Of a stretch of 7,998 bases of DNA, positions 1 to 6,882 are shown piece by piece; within the stretch, counting starts at the first letter, position 1, and each line of letters opens with the position of its first letter. Source of the DNA: an uncultured Bacilli bacterium. GTDB lineage: Bacteria; Bacillota_I; Bacilli_A; RF39; UBA660. The notes below the pieces were generated by a model. The model had not been told where the DNA came from, made no database searches, and saw only the letters and a program-made list of their open reading frames with translations. The stretch covers positions 1 through 7,998 of the forward strand of contig CANQLF010000031.1 of the NCBI GenBank assembly GCA_947624635.1, given 5' to 3'. The translations under genes were made by a program, and so were the position numbers.

Positions 1-255
1 CAAACAATATTAAGTGGAGGGACAACTCAGAAATATGAAATACATCCAAATATAGGTTTGGAGTTATCTTTAAAAAGCCAGCAATATTATCTATCTCAAA
101 TTGATGGATGTTGTTTTTTAAGTTTAGTAGAAAATGGAGGAAATTATAAAGATTTTGCAAAATATATTATTGATAATCAAAAAAGAAGTTTAGCTATGCA
201 ATACATTGCTACTTTTGAAAAGAAAAAACCATCAGAAGTGCAAAATAAAATGTAA
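1..255 (+). CDS. C-terminal end of an unrecognised protein, cut by the window edge
   Basis: The frame is open from the first base of the window to a TAA at 253-255, giving the last 84 residues of a protein whose start lies to the left. A TTG at 58 could be read as a start, but no Shine-Dalgarno sequence precedes it and the frame continues upstream without a stop, so a partial gene is the better reading. The visible part contains a glycine-rich GGTT turn, a CCFLSL stretch and a lysine-rich tail ending EKKKPSEVQNKM. I see no signal peptide, membrane segment or family motif, and I do not recognise it. The decayed mobility DNA downstream suggests accessory DNA, but that is inference from context only. 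Confidence 0.6.
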   Translation, partial: QTILSGGTTQKYEIHPNIGLELSLKSQQYYLSQIDGCCFLSLVENGGNYKDFAKYIIDNQKRSLAMQYIATFEKKKPSEVQNKM

Positions 256-482
256 TGTTAAAAAATAGAAATTTAATTATGTATTATTAAAAGTTGTAGA
301 TAACTACGTTATTCTCGCCAGATTGATTGAACTCGGGCTTTCATAGTTCGAGTTTTAAAATGTTTAAATTTATGTTGCTATATTTTATAGAAATAATGGT
401 GTCTCAATAGAGTTAATAAGAATACATAGTATGTTATGCAACTTGTAATGTACTACATCATTTTTTATTTTATAAGAGAAGT
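256..482. other. Non-coding stretch between the partial gene and the relaxase remnant
   Basis: No frame on either strand gives a convincing protein here, and stops are frequent. The only structure I can support is the hairpin at 330-354, plus a small near-palindrome ATAACTACGTTAT at 301-311 and its flanks. The stretch lies where the N-terminal part of a MobV relaxase would be expected, but I cannot recognise that part in any frame, so it was probably deleted or has decayed beyond reading by eye. Confidence 0.4.
330..354 (+). terminator. Hairpin, possible weak rho-independent terminator
   Basis: The arms AACTCGGGC (330-338) and GTTCGAGTT (346-354) pair over nine positions, two of them G-U, around the loop TTTCATA. 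Only two more T follow before AAAA, so the T-run is short (TTTT counting the arm). It is the most GC-rich spot in an otherwise AT-rich gap and lies 75 bases after the upstream stop codon. A terminator for the left-edge gene is the simplest reading. The G-U pairs suggest drift from a stronger hairpin. Confidence 0.45.
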
Positions 483-677
483 GCAACAATACATTTTGAT
501 GAATCATAACCACACTTACATATTGTTGGGGTTCCATTTAAAGATGGACTTAAAAATTGTATGGAAAAACAAGCTGGTAGATCTGATGTGTTTACTAAAA
601 TTAGTTTAGTAAATTTTCAAAACAAAATGAGAGAATATTGTGTTAGTTCATTTAATAGAATATATATCACTTACTGA
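483..677 (+). pseudogene. Remnant of a MobV/Pre-type plasmid relaxase
   Basis: Reading the frame that contains 531-533 gives ATIHFDES, a TAA stop at 507-509, then PHLHIVGVPFKDGLKN, a KQAGRSDVFTK segment, the helix SLVNFQNKMREYC and SSFNRIY, before a TGA at 675-677. HxDExxPHxHxxxVP is the histidine motif of MobV/Pre relaxases, which nick plasmid DNA at oriT for conjugative mobilisation. The following VFTK..L...Q.KMR pattern also fits that family. The stop falls inside the motif, replacing the residue just before PHLH. No relaxase N-terminus (normally over 100 residues) is recognisable upstream and the large C-terminal part is absent. About 60 codons remain, so the gene is dead. It marks former plasmid or integrative-element DNA. 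The 3' end overlaps the start of the KilA-N frame. Confidence 0.8.
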
Positions 678-1473
678 ATTAGCAAAAACACAAAATGATG
701 AAGCACCAGCAGATGTTGTTAAAAATTGGTTAAGAAACAAAGAAACAATTTCTTTTCTAGGTGTATGGGAAGAATTAAATAATGAAAATTTTAAAGTGGT
801 CGAATTCGACCAGTTTAAAAATGAAGCAGGAAGACATGCATTTACTATGTCTCCTCAAAAATGGATTAGGGAAACAAATGCAATTGGAATAGTTTCTAAA
901 TCTGGTAAATATGGTGGTGGAACTTTTGCTAGAAGCGATATTGCTTTTGAATTTGCCAGTTGGATTAGTCCTGAATTTAAATTATATTTAATTAAAGAGT
1001 TTGAAAGATTAAAAAGAAATGAAACGTATCAAGAAAAAATAGAATGGCATGCTAATAGATTATTATCTAAATTAAACTATGTTGTTCACAATGATGCAAT
1101 AAAGATATATATTGTTCCAACTTTAACAGAACAACAAATTAAATTTGTATATGCAAATGAGGCAGATTTGTTAAATGTCGCTTTATTTGGTATGAAAGCT
1201 AAAGAATGGAGAGAAAATAATCTAGAACTTGCTAAAGATGGTAATATGAGAGATTATACTGATTTACTTCATTTGATTATTTTAAATAATTTAGAGAATA
1301 CCAATGCAGAATTAATTAGAATGAATATAAAACATTCTGATAGATTAATTAGGTTAAATGAATCAGCAAGAAATCAAATAGAAGCCTTAAAAAATAATAA
1401 AAATATTAAAGAACTAGAAGTATTACAACAACAAGTTAATGAGGATAATAAATGCTTAATTGAAAATAAATAG
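640..1473 (+). CDS. KilA-N domain protein, N-terminally truncated
   Basis: The protein shows the KilA-N fold typical of phage and plasmid proteins thought to bind DNA. YISLTELAK (8-16) is followed by NWLRNKETISFLGVWEELNN (29-48). Then come KWIRETNAIGIVSKSGKYGG (74-93) and DIAFEFASWISPEFKLYLIK (100-119). The family's usual second half follows, with NDAIK (151-155), VYANEADLLNVALFGMKAKEW (170-190) and NMRDYTDLLHLIILNNLENTNA (202-223). The tail (about 250-277) is charged and possibly coiled. Family members usually carry about 15-20 more residues before the YISLT strand. Here that part is missing and upstream DNA encodes the relaxase remnant in another frame. The GTG at 640 is the only usable start I can see; the purine run GAGAGA at 629-634 before it is a poor RBS. 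Expression is uncertain, and it may be a pseudogene. It is probably phage- or plasmid-derived. Confidence 0.85.
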   Translation: MLVHLIEYISLTELAKTQNDEAPADVVKNWLRNKETISFLGVWEELNNENFKVVEFDQFKNEAGRHAFTMSPQKWIRETNAIGIVSKSGKYGGGTFARSDIAFEFASWISPEFKLYLIKEFERLKRNETYQEKIEWHANRLLSKLNYVVHNDAIKIYIVPTLTEQQIKFVYANEADLLNVALFGMKAKEWRENNLELAKDGNMRDYTDLLHLIILNNLENTNAELIRMNIKHSDRLIRLNESARNQIEALKNNKNIKELEVLQQQVNEDNKCLIENK

Positions 1474-1703
1474 AAAAACAAAAAAATTAATAAAATAAGT
1501 TGTCTTATTCCTTTAAAGTACCATATTGGTTATTACTTAAACTTTTCAATTAATTTGATTAGGTCAGATTTTATAATATTTATAGATGAAATTTTAGAAA
1601 AGAACTTTCATATAAACAAGACAATATGTAATGGTAATAATTTATATTAATATAATGTAAAATTATTAAATTTATTAGAAAAATATGATAACATAATATT
1701 TAG

Positions 1704-1710
1704 AAGGAGG
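1704..1710 (+). promoter_or_regulatory. Strong RBS fixing the start at 1720
   Basis: AAGGAGG lies nine bases before the ATG at 1720. The next in-frame ATG (codon 13) has no comparable sequence, so the longer reading is preferred. The preceding 246-base gap (1474-1703) is AT-rich with TATAAT-like words at 1572-1577 and 1651-1656, but neither has a matching -35, so I do not call a promoter. Confidence 0.8.
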
Positions 1711-1719
1711 TTTTATTAT

Positions 1720-2868
1720 ATGTTAATACCAAAAATAAAAGTTAAATGGAAATTAATGAGTGAAAATTTATTAAAATCCGAACAAGAAAAAAATAAAATA
1801 GTTCCTGTTAATTTGAATGATAAAGTCGATGAATTTATAAGCTGGTATTTTAAAAATATGGTGAAAGGATATTACACAGATATCGGAGAATATCATCAAC
1901 CAATAGAAATGAGAAATTTTATAGAAAAAATGGCGGTTTGGTATGAATTAAGATATCCAGATTATGAAATAAATAGACTAATGCCAGGTTCTAATCAGGA
2001 AAATACTAAAATTGGTGATGTAATGTTTAATAAAAATAGATACATAAATGAACAATTAGATGAAAATTCTGATGCAAAAGTTTTAGATTGGAATGAATTC
2101 TATAATACAAAAGCATTTATTGATTCATTACCTTGGGAAGAAAGATGTTTGTTTCAAAAACCAAAATATAAAGATTTAGTGTATGTTAAACCTTATTGTA
2201 ATTTTACACATTTACATTTGAGTTCCAATGGAATTGTTGAAGAATCAGAAGGATTTGGTAATTATACAAATTTTAAAGTAAAAGATAAAGAAATAGAAAA
2301 AATGCATGTTGAAGATGTAGTTAAGCTATTAAAAGAACGTGGAATTATTTTACCAAATGATAATGAATTAGAAAAAACAATCGATAATGTGAGAAAAAGA
2401 AATTATCAAAAAGAAGGAATGCTTAATTGCGTTATGTATAGAATAATTGAAAGAGGCGGAAATAGATTTGGACCTCGTAGGGCACTTTTATTTGCTAAAG
2501 AATTTGGAAGAAATATAAATGTTCCAATGATGTATGGCATAGATTATTCGGATCCGGGATTAAGAAATTTTATAAATGAATACATAAAAGCTGGTGGCTC
2601 TAAAGGTTTAATATGTTATGTTGGATATTTTTCAAGATCAAGTAAAAATGAAAGAGTAAATTTAGTATCAATCCAAAAATTAATTAAGTCTATTCATAAT
2701 GATTGCATTACTAAATATACTCCTGAAGAAGTTGAATTATATCAAAGAATGGTTAATGTATTATCTAGTCAAATTAATATCGATGAAATAAAAAAAGAAG
2801 AAGTAAAGCAATTAAGATTACAAAGAAAAATGGAAAAAAGCAAAAATCATTCGAGAGTTGATGATTAA
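1720..2868 (+). CDS. Unrecognised 382-residue protein
   Basis: I do not recognise this protein. It is soluble by inspection, with no signal peptide or membrane segment. The first third is acidic and aromatic-rich (FISWYFKN 39-46, AVWYELRYPDYEINRLMPG 72-90). A central segment contains KPYCNFTHLHLSSNGIV (157-173), whose THLHL could be a beta strand or metal-contact site, although nothing shows that. The region 230-310 looks most conserved-like: NCVMYRIIERGGNRFGPRRA (236-255), then LLFAKEFGRN, then GIDYSDPGLRNFINEYIKAG (273-292). The end is a charged, likely helical tail rich in Lys and Glu (352-382). It stands alone behind a strong RBS, with a hairpin three bases after its stop and gene debris downstream. 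This fits an independently transcribed accessory gene. Function unknown. Confidence 0.8.
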   Translation: MLIPKIKVKWKLMSENLLKSEQEKNKIVPVNLNDKVDEFISWYFKNMVKGYYTDIGEYHQPIEMRNFIEKMAVWYELRYPDYEINRLMPGSNQENTKIGDVMFNKNRYINEQLDENSDAKVLDWNEFYNTKAFIDSLPWEERCLFQKPKYKDLVYVKPYCNFTHLHLSSNGIVEESEGFGNYTNFKVKDKEIEKMHVEDVVKLLKERGIILPNDNELEKTIDNVRKRNYQKEGMLNCVMYRIIERGGNRFGPRRALLFAKEFGRNINVPMMYGIDYSDPGLRNFINEYIKAGGSKGLICYVGYFSRSSKNERVNLVSIQKLIKSIHNDCITKYTPEEVELYQRMVNVLSSQINIDEIKKEEVKQLRLQRKMEKSKNHSRVDD

Positions 2869-2871
2869 AAT

Positions 2872-2897
2872 AATGTATAAATCATACTTTATACATT
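2872..2897 (+). terminator. Perfect 10-base inverted repeat after the stop codon
   Basis: AATGTATAAA (2872-2881) and TTTATACATT (2888-2897) are exact reverse complements around the loop TCATAC. The repeat starts three bases after the stop of the 382-residue gene, which suits a terminator, but it is AT-only apart from one G/C pair per arm and has almost no T-run. It also lies just upstream of the GNAT fragment, so an operator for a repressor is an alternative reading. Confidence 0.4.
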
Positions 2898-2920
2898 TAA
2901 TATCGTAAGGAATGATTGTT

Positions 2921-2986
2921 ATGAACCCTATAATTAGAAAAAGAAAAGTAGAAGATTCAGCTGAATTAACACATTCTATGAGGTGA
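2921..2986 (+). pseudogene. Severed N-terminus of a GNAT-type acetyltransferase
   Basis: ATG at 2921 opens a 21-codon frame, beginning MNPIIRKRKVEDSAELTHSM and ending at TGA 2984-2986. The pattern IRKRKVEDSAEL matches the first strand and the start of helix 1 of GNAT N-acetyltransferases, which transfer acetyl from acetyl-CoA to amines. A partial RBS (TAAGGA, 2906-2911) precedes it. The remaining roughly 130-150 residues expected for the family, including the acetyl-CoA loop, are absent, and the next gene begins five bases after the stop in a different frame. I read it as a remnant left by deletion. A short peptide translated ahead of the next gene is possible but less likely. The family call rests on a very short stretch. 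Confidence 0.5.
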
Positions 2987-2990
2987 TTCT

Positions 2991-3386
2991 ATGCTTTATA
3001 TAGATGATAAAAATCTTGAAATTACTAATCAAAAAATTTTTATTGGTAAATATGTCAAAAATAAAGAAAATGGTTATAATATTAAAATTCAACTATCCTT
3101 TATTAATGTTAATAACAAAGAAAAAGGATATATAAACTTATACGTGGGCTTTGAAAAAAATAACGATATATATTGCTTTCTAAATAAAGAATATGATGGT
3201 CTACCTTTTGAAGATGATATAATTTTCGAAGTATTTGATACAGAAAAGTTTCTAGATACTGAAATAGAAAGCAAGATATCAATTAAATTAAAAAGAATAA
3301 TAAATAATAAAGTAGAAGCTTTTTTTGAAATAAATGATGATTTAATTAAAATAAAGTTTGATGGCTTGTTAGATTTTCAAAATTAG
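2991..3386 (+). CDS. Unrecognised 131-residue protein, probably beta-rich
   Basis: ATG at 2991 follows AGGTGA (2981-2986) by four bases, which overlaps the end of the GNAT fragment. The protein is small and rich in alternating hydrophobic and charged residues typical of beta strands: IFIGKYVK (16-23), NIKIQLSFINV (29-39), GYINLYVGF (46-54), SKISIKLKRII (94-104) and KVEAFFEINDDLIKIKFDG (106-124). It has no signal peptide, cysteine pair or catalytic motif that I can identify. Its composition (high Lys, Ile, Asn, Asp) matches the neighbouring genes, so it shows no sign of recent transfer from a different genome. I do not recognise the family. Translation could be coupled to the 21-codon frame upstream. 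Confidence 0.7.
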   Translation: MLYIDDKNLEITNQKIFIGKYVKNKENGYNIKIQLSFINVNNKEKGYINLYVGFEKNNDIYCFLNKEYDGLPFEDDIIFEVFDTEKFLDTEIESKISIKLKRIINNKVEAFFEINDDLIKIKFDGLLDFQN

Positions 3387-3420
3387 TAGCGCGATTTACA
3401 AAATAAATTATCATCTGAGT

Positions 3421-3450
3421 TTGACAGTAAATAGAAATAAAGAATATAAT
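3421..3450 (+). promoter_or_regulatory. Near-consensus sigma-A promoter for the 317-residue gene
   Basis: TTGACA (3421-3426) and TATAAT (3445-3450) both match the housekeeping consensus exactly, separated by 18 bases. Transcription would start near 3457, just before the RBS at 3468-3473. This is the only promoter in the window that is convincing in both boxes. Confidence 0.85.
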
Positions 3451-3467
3451 TATTTACAATAAATGTT

Positions 3468-3473
3468 AGGAGG
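3468..3473 (+). promoter_or_regulatory. RBS that sets the start at 3481
   Basis: AGGAGG lies seven bases before the ATG at 3481. The in-frame ATG at 3463 overlaps this RBS region and has no Shine-Dalgarno sequence of its own, so the shorter protein is the likely product. Confidence 0.85.
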
Positions 3474-3480
3474 TTTATCT

Positions 3481-4434
3481 ATGAAATATAATTATCCAGT
3501 AAAATATGCTGTTATGCCAATTATAGAACAAGTTGGTTGGAGTCATGGTTTAAATGAATTAGAAAGAGAATATGATGCAGTGTGTTATATAGTATCTAAA
3601 TGTTATTTATTAGGTGATAAGACAAAATATAAAGAAAATGGAAAAACTGAGAAAGAATATCAAGTTGTTTTCCCATATCAAAAAGGAATAAATTATAATT
3701 GGGAATGGGAGAGAATTAACCCAACGATTAATAATTCAACTAATGTAGAAAAAGTGTTTGATAATTATGATGAAGCATTAGAATTTGCTACACAAAAAAA
3801 TGAAGAATTGTGTAATAAAGCATGTCGTTATTTATCACACACAAAAGTTTCAGAAAAAATACAGAATTTTAATGATAAATTATCTGAATATAAAATGTTA
3901 GAACAACAAATTTTACTTAATACATCAAATTTAGAAATATCTAATATAAAAGAATTAAATAATTTAATAATATACGATAAAAAAGATAAAATTAAAACCA
4001 TTTCTTGCAATTTATATGAATACTTAAATTGTCCTATTTCTCTAAAATTTATTGTGTATTCTATATCGCAAGAAAAATATAATGAAATACTAAAATTAGT
4101 TAATAATCAAAATTTATCTGATGTTTCAAATAAGTTTAAAAATGCTGAGCCAATTTTATATCATAATTCTTTATCAGATGACAAAAATAATATGATTATT
4201 AATAAAAATGGAGACGTTTTATATTATATAAATAAATGGGATGTTTTAATTGATAATGACAAACAAGAATTACCACCAGTTGATTTAAATAATATAGATG
4301 ATGAAACAGAACACTTATTTACAACTGAAACACTTAAAGATATAATGGTAAGTTTTATTCAAAATAAATATATAAATACAAATGATATTCAAGGTCCAGT
4401 TTTAAAGAAAACATTATCTAATAAAAAGAAGTAA
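3481..4434 (+). CDS. Unrecognised 317-residue protein with its own strong promoter
   Basis: Starting at 3481, as set by the RBS, the protein is MKYNYPVKYAVMPIIEQVGW and onward, 317 residues long. The N-terminus (1-45) looks ordered: KYAVMPI strand, then GWSHGLNELEREYDAVCYIV. A segment with VVFPYQ (62-67) and NWEWERINP (73-81) and a helical stretch YDEALEFATQKNEELCNKAC (96-115) follow. Residues 120-215 are probably helical and coiled. The C-terminus is acidic (DLNNIDDETEHLF 268-280), ending in a basic KKTLSNKKK. No signal peptide or membrane segment is visible. I do not recognise a family. It has its own promoter and ends at a strong terminator, so it is a single-gene transcription unit. The strong promoter suggests steady expression. 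Confidence 0.8.
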   Translation: MKYNYPVKYAVMPIIEQVGWSHGLNELEREYDAVCYIVSKCYLLGDKTKYKENGKTEKEYQVVFPYQKGINYNWEWERINPTINNSTNVEKVFDNYDEALEFATQKNEELCNKACRYLSHTKVSEKIQNFNDKLSEYKMLEQQILLNTSNLEISNIKELNNLIIYDKKDKIKTISCNLYEYLNCPISLKFIVYSISQEKYNEILKLVNNQNLSDVSNKFKNAEPILYHNSLSDDKNNMIINKNGDVLYYINKWDVLIDNDKQELPPVDLNNIDDETEHLFTTETLKDIMVSFIQNKYINTNDIQGPVLKKTLSNKKK

Positions 4435-4448
4435 ATAGTAATAAATTT

Positions 4449-4487
4449 AAAATATGCATAAATACTATCGAGTATTATGCATATTTT
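4449..4487. terminator. Bidirectional terminator between convergent genes
   Basis: AAAATATGCATAAATACT (4449-4466) pairs with AGTATTATGCATATTTT (4471-4487) with one bulged A, around the loop ATCG. The stem is about 17 pairs. T-runs end both arms in their respective directions. It sits between the stop of the plus-strand gene at 4434 and the stop of the minus-strand gene at 4488, which it touches, so it should end transcripts from both sides. Confidence 0.85.
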
Positions 4488-5708
4488 CTAGTTATAAACG
4501 CTTCTTGTTAGATCTTCTACAGCTGTTAATATGTAGGATATTTTGTACCAAGTTTTATAATCAACTTCACCAGTTTGTGGTAGATTAAAAACCTTTTGAA
4601 AAACCTTAACTGCATTTAAAGTTTGATCATCAAATAATCCGGATGGATTATTAATAACAGGAATTCCTGGATAACTACCTCTAATATAGTTTAGTGCATT
4701 TTGAAGTAAGTATACATTCTGACTACAATCACCTTTCTTTAATGTTTCAGTAAAAGAGTAGGGGTAACTAGCTGATACATCTGCTTCATATATATTTATA
4801 CTATTACCATAGTAATATCTAAGTATTTTTAAAGCATCATATCCTTGATCTCCCAATTCTTTAGAACCCCATTGACTTAAATATCCACTTTCTGTGGTGT
4901 TATTTTTATAATGAGCTAATAATGGTTCCATTCTAATACCACTTCTAATATAGTTATTAAAAATGTCATCTACAATATCAGATATAGGTTCAAATATAGT
5001 ACCATTTCTAGTATATTTTTGATCGTAACTAGTAGTAGATGTTATGGTAAAATCATAACCTCTACTTTTATACCATTCTGTATAAATTCTATTTAGTGTA
5101 AAAGAGATAATCGCAAGAATATTAGCTTTTATAGTTTCAGTAGGCCATGTACTATATATTTCACTACTGGCCACATTTTTAATGTAATCAATAAAAGGTA
5201 CAGTATAGTTTGGTGCATTTGTATTACTTGGTACACCATCATGAACAATGATATTATTTGGTACCACAACTCTAGTTAGAACTATAGGTGCGATACCTGA
5301 GTCATTATTATTTTCAACACTTAAATTATTATCTGGATAATCTCCCCATAAAGTGTTTGGAGTAACTTCATAAGTATCAGATGATACATTGTCATCAATA
5401 GAAGTAATATATATATCTTGCATTGACATAACTCCATCAAAGATTTGTACATCTTCTATAGTAGTAGGAGTAAGACCTAAAGCTTCTACTTTAACATCGT
5501 AAGTTTCATAAGGTCTTACTTCAAATTGTTCATTTTCTGAATAGCTTTTAGATACAGTTTCTAATGTTATCGGACCAGCACTCCCAAATTCATCAGTCTT
5601 AACTTCAGTAATCACATTCCCATTTTTAGATATCGTAACACTCGCACCTTTAACAGGGTTTGCGATAGTCCCATTATAAACATTAACTTTTAAATTTCCG
5701 CTTGCCAT
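4488..5708 (-). CDS. SpoIID-like/peptidoglycan-binding protein without signal peptide
   Basis: Three parts are visible in the 406 residues. Residues 3-100 form a carboxypeptidase-regulatory/Cna-B-like beta sandwich (LKVNVYNGTIANPVKGASVTI, with YDVKVEALGL at 70-79). Residues 170-302 resemble SpoIID/LytB lytic transglycosylases: DYIKNVASSEIYSTWPTETI (174-193), with E183 where SpoIID has its catalytic glutamate, then SGYLSQWGSKELGDQGYDAL (274-293) and ILRYYYG (295-301). Residues 325-388 are a PG_binding_1 domain (GDCSQNVYLLQNALNYI, GLFDDQTLNAVKVFQ). SpoIID cleaves glycan strands during engulfment. The Cys/His residues reported to bind zinc in SpoIID are not visible near 225-232, so activity is uncertain. 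No signal peptide or membrane anchor is present, so it may act inside the cell or in a developing spore, or leave by another route. GAGGTGA (5712-5718) precedes the ATG. It is divergent from the LysM gene. Confidence 0.85.
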   Translation of the reverse strand: MASGNLKVNVYNGTIANPVKGASVTISKNGNVITEVKTDEFGSAGPITLETVSKSYSENEQFEVRPYETYDVKVEALGLTPTTIEDVQIFDGVMSMQDIYITSIDDNVSSDTYEVTPNTLWGDYPDNNLSVENNNDSGIAPIVLTRVVVPNNIIVHDGVPSNTNAPNYTVPFIDYIKNVASSEIYSTWPTETIKANILAIISFTLNRIYTEWYKSRGYDFTITSTTSYDQKYTRNGTIFEPISDIVDDIFNNYIRSGIRMEPLLAHYKNNTTESGYLSQWGSKELGDQGYDALKILRYYYGNSINIYEADVSASYPYSFTETLKKGDCSQNVYLLQNALNYIRGSYPGIPVINNPSGLFDDQTLNAVKVFQKVFNLPQTGEVDYKTWYKISYILTAVEDLTRSVYN

Positions 5709-5775
5709 AATTCACCTCATTATAATTATATATAATATCTTTTAAATAAATGAATATATTTTTATTGGTGATGTT

Positions 5776-6882
5776 ATGTTTGAAAATTTAAAAGTAGGTA
5801 GTACTGGTGATAATGTTAAAATATTACAAGAAAAATTAAAAATATTAGGATTTTATAATGCGACAATTACTGGAAGTTTTGGTGTATCTTTAGAAGAAGG
5901 AGTTAAAGCATTTCAAAAAGAATATAATTTAGATGTTACAGGAGTAGTAGACGAAGATGTATGGAATTTGATTAACAGTTTGACTGATGTCGCAACTCCA
6001 ATTTCATTATTTCCAACATTAAGACTTGGTTCAACTGGAAGTGATGTTTCAGACCTTCAATCTAAATTATCAGCTTTGTTATATTATACAGGTTCAATTA
6101 GTTCTAACTTTGATTTAGAAACAGAAAATGCAGTTAAAAGATTTCAAATGAACAATAATTTAACAGCTGATGGAATTGTAGGTAGTTCTACTTGGAACAA
6201 ACTTAATTCTTTGTATGGAAATCTTGCAGACTGTGTAGTAGATTCGGAAAGCAATTATTTAACTTATACTGTACAAAAAGGTGATAGCTTATATAGTATT
6301 GCGAAAAAATATAATACTACTGTTGATAAAATTAAAAATTTAAATAATTTAACAAGTGACATAATTAATATAGGTAAAGTTTTAAAAATACCAGAAGAAA
6401 GTACCGATACGGGTAATGATAATGATTATCAAACTTACACAGTACAAAGTGGAGATACTTTATATAAAATTGCACAAAGATTTAATACAACAGTTAATGA
6501 CATCAAAAGTTTGAACAACTTAACAAGTGATATTATAAACGTTGGTCAAATATTAAAAATACCTGAAGCTAATATTGCAGAAAACTATATAACTTATACT
6601 GTAGTAAAAGGAGATACTCTATATTTAATAGCTAAAAATTATAATACAACAGTAGATGCAATTAAAAATTTAAATAATTTAACAAGTAACACTATAAATA
6701 TAGGTCAAACTTTAAAGATACCTACAACTAATGAGAACTATTTTAACTATGTAGTAGTAAGAGGAGATACATTATATAGTATTGCTAGAAAATATAACAC
6801 AACAGTAAATGAAATCAAAAAATTAAATAACTTAACAAATAACACAATAAATTTAGGCCAAGTACTTAGAATACCGTTATAA
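5776..6882 (+). CDS. Peptidoglycan-binding protein with four LysM repeats
   Basis: The 368 residues begin directly with a PG_binding_1 domain (LKVGSTGDNVKILQEKLKIL 5-24, AVKAFQ-like EGVKAFQKEY 41-50). A second follows at about 82-147 (LRLGSTGSDVSDLQSKLSAL, AVKRFQMNNNL, DGIVGSSTW). Four LysM modules start at residues 161, 218, 271 and 322, each with the pattern YTVxxGDTLYxIAxxxNTTV and INxGQxLKIP. PG_binding_1 and LysM modules both bind peptidoglycan, LysM through N-acetylglucosamine. There is no catalytic domain and no signal peptide, so it is a binding or scaffold protein. Families of this build include spore coat and cortex proteins, which suits the SpoIID-like neighbour, but that role is inferred. 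The ATG at 5776 is preceded by a modest GGTGAT (5767-5772). The 67-base divergent gap is AT-only and has no clear promoter. Confidence 0.9.
   Translation: MFENLKVGSTGDNVKILQEKLKILGFYNATITGSFGVSLEEGVKAFQKEYNLDVTGVVDEDVWNLINSLTDVATPISLFPTLRLGSTGSDVSDLQSKLSALLYYTGSISSNFDLETENAVKRFQMNNNLTADGIVGSSTWNKLNSLYGNLADCVVDSESNYLTYTVQKGDSLYSIAKKYNTTVDKIKNLNNLTSDIINIGKVLKIPEESTDTGNDNDYQTYTVQSGDTLYKIAQRFNTTVNDIKSLNNLTSDIINVGQILKIPEANIAENYITYTVVKGDTLYLIAKNYNTTVDAIKNLNNLTSNTINIGQTLKIPTTNENYFNYVVVRGDTLYSIARKYNTTVNEIKKLNNLTNNTINLGQVLRIPL
6256..6879 (+). repeat. Four tandem LysM-coding repeats
   Basis: Units begin at 6256, 6427, 6586 and 6739 and run about 140 bases each, with short linkers of differing length (the longest, 6397-6426, is Asp/Asn-rich). 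The protein copies are close, each containing GDxLYxIA, NTTV, IKxLNNLT and IN(I/V/L)G(K/Q). Similarity extends to the DNA, which suggests duplication within the gene and a site for copy-number change by recombination. Confidence 0.9.

Noticed and set aside
58..255. A 65-residue ORF starting at TTG 58
   Set aside because: The same frame is open to the window edge and the TTG lacks an RBS, so it is treated as the inside of a partial gene.
300..356. tRNA-like or oriT-like element (AGTTCGAG resembles a T-loop, and the hairpin lies upstream of a relaxase remnant)
   Set aside because: No cloverleaf can be drawn around it. An oriT call would need the nick-site sequence of the MobV type, which I cannot find.
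1494..1509. Small hairpin AATAAG/CTTATT after the KilA-N gene as a terminator
   Set aside because: The stem is only six AT-rich pairs and no T-run follows.
1572..1656. TATAAT words at 1572-1577 and 1651-1656 as promoters for the 382-residue gene
   Set aside because: No acceptable -35 lies 16-18 bases upstream of either, and such words arise by chance in DNA this AT-rich.
3089..3274. Minus-strand ORF of 61 residues (similar cases at 3828-4010, 6747-6932, 7479-7664)
   Set aside because: All are antisense to well-supported genes, have low-complexity Ser/Phe/Leu-rich translations typical of reversed AT-rich coding DNA, and lack an RBS.
3463..3480. ATG at 3463 as the start of the 317-residue gene
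   Set aside because: AGGAGG at 3468-3473 lies between this ATG and the ATG at 3481, at ideal spacing for the latter.
6256..6879. CRISPR or other non-coding array
   Set aside because: The repeats are in-frame LysM coding modules with no spacer pattern.
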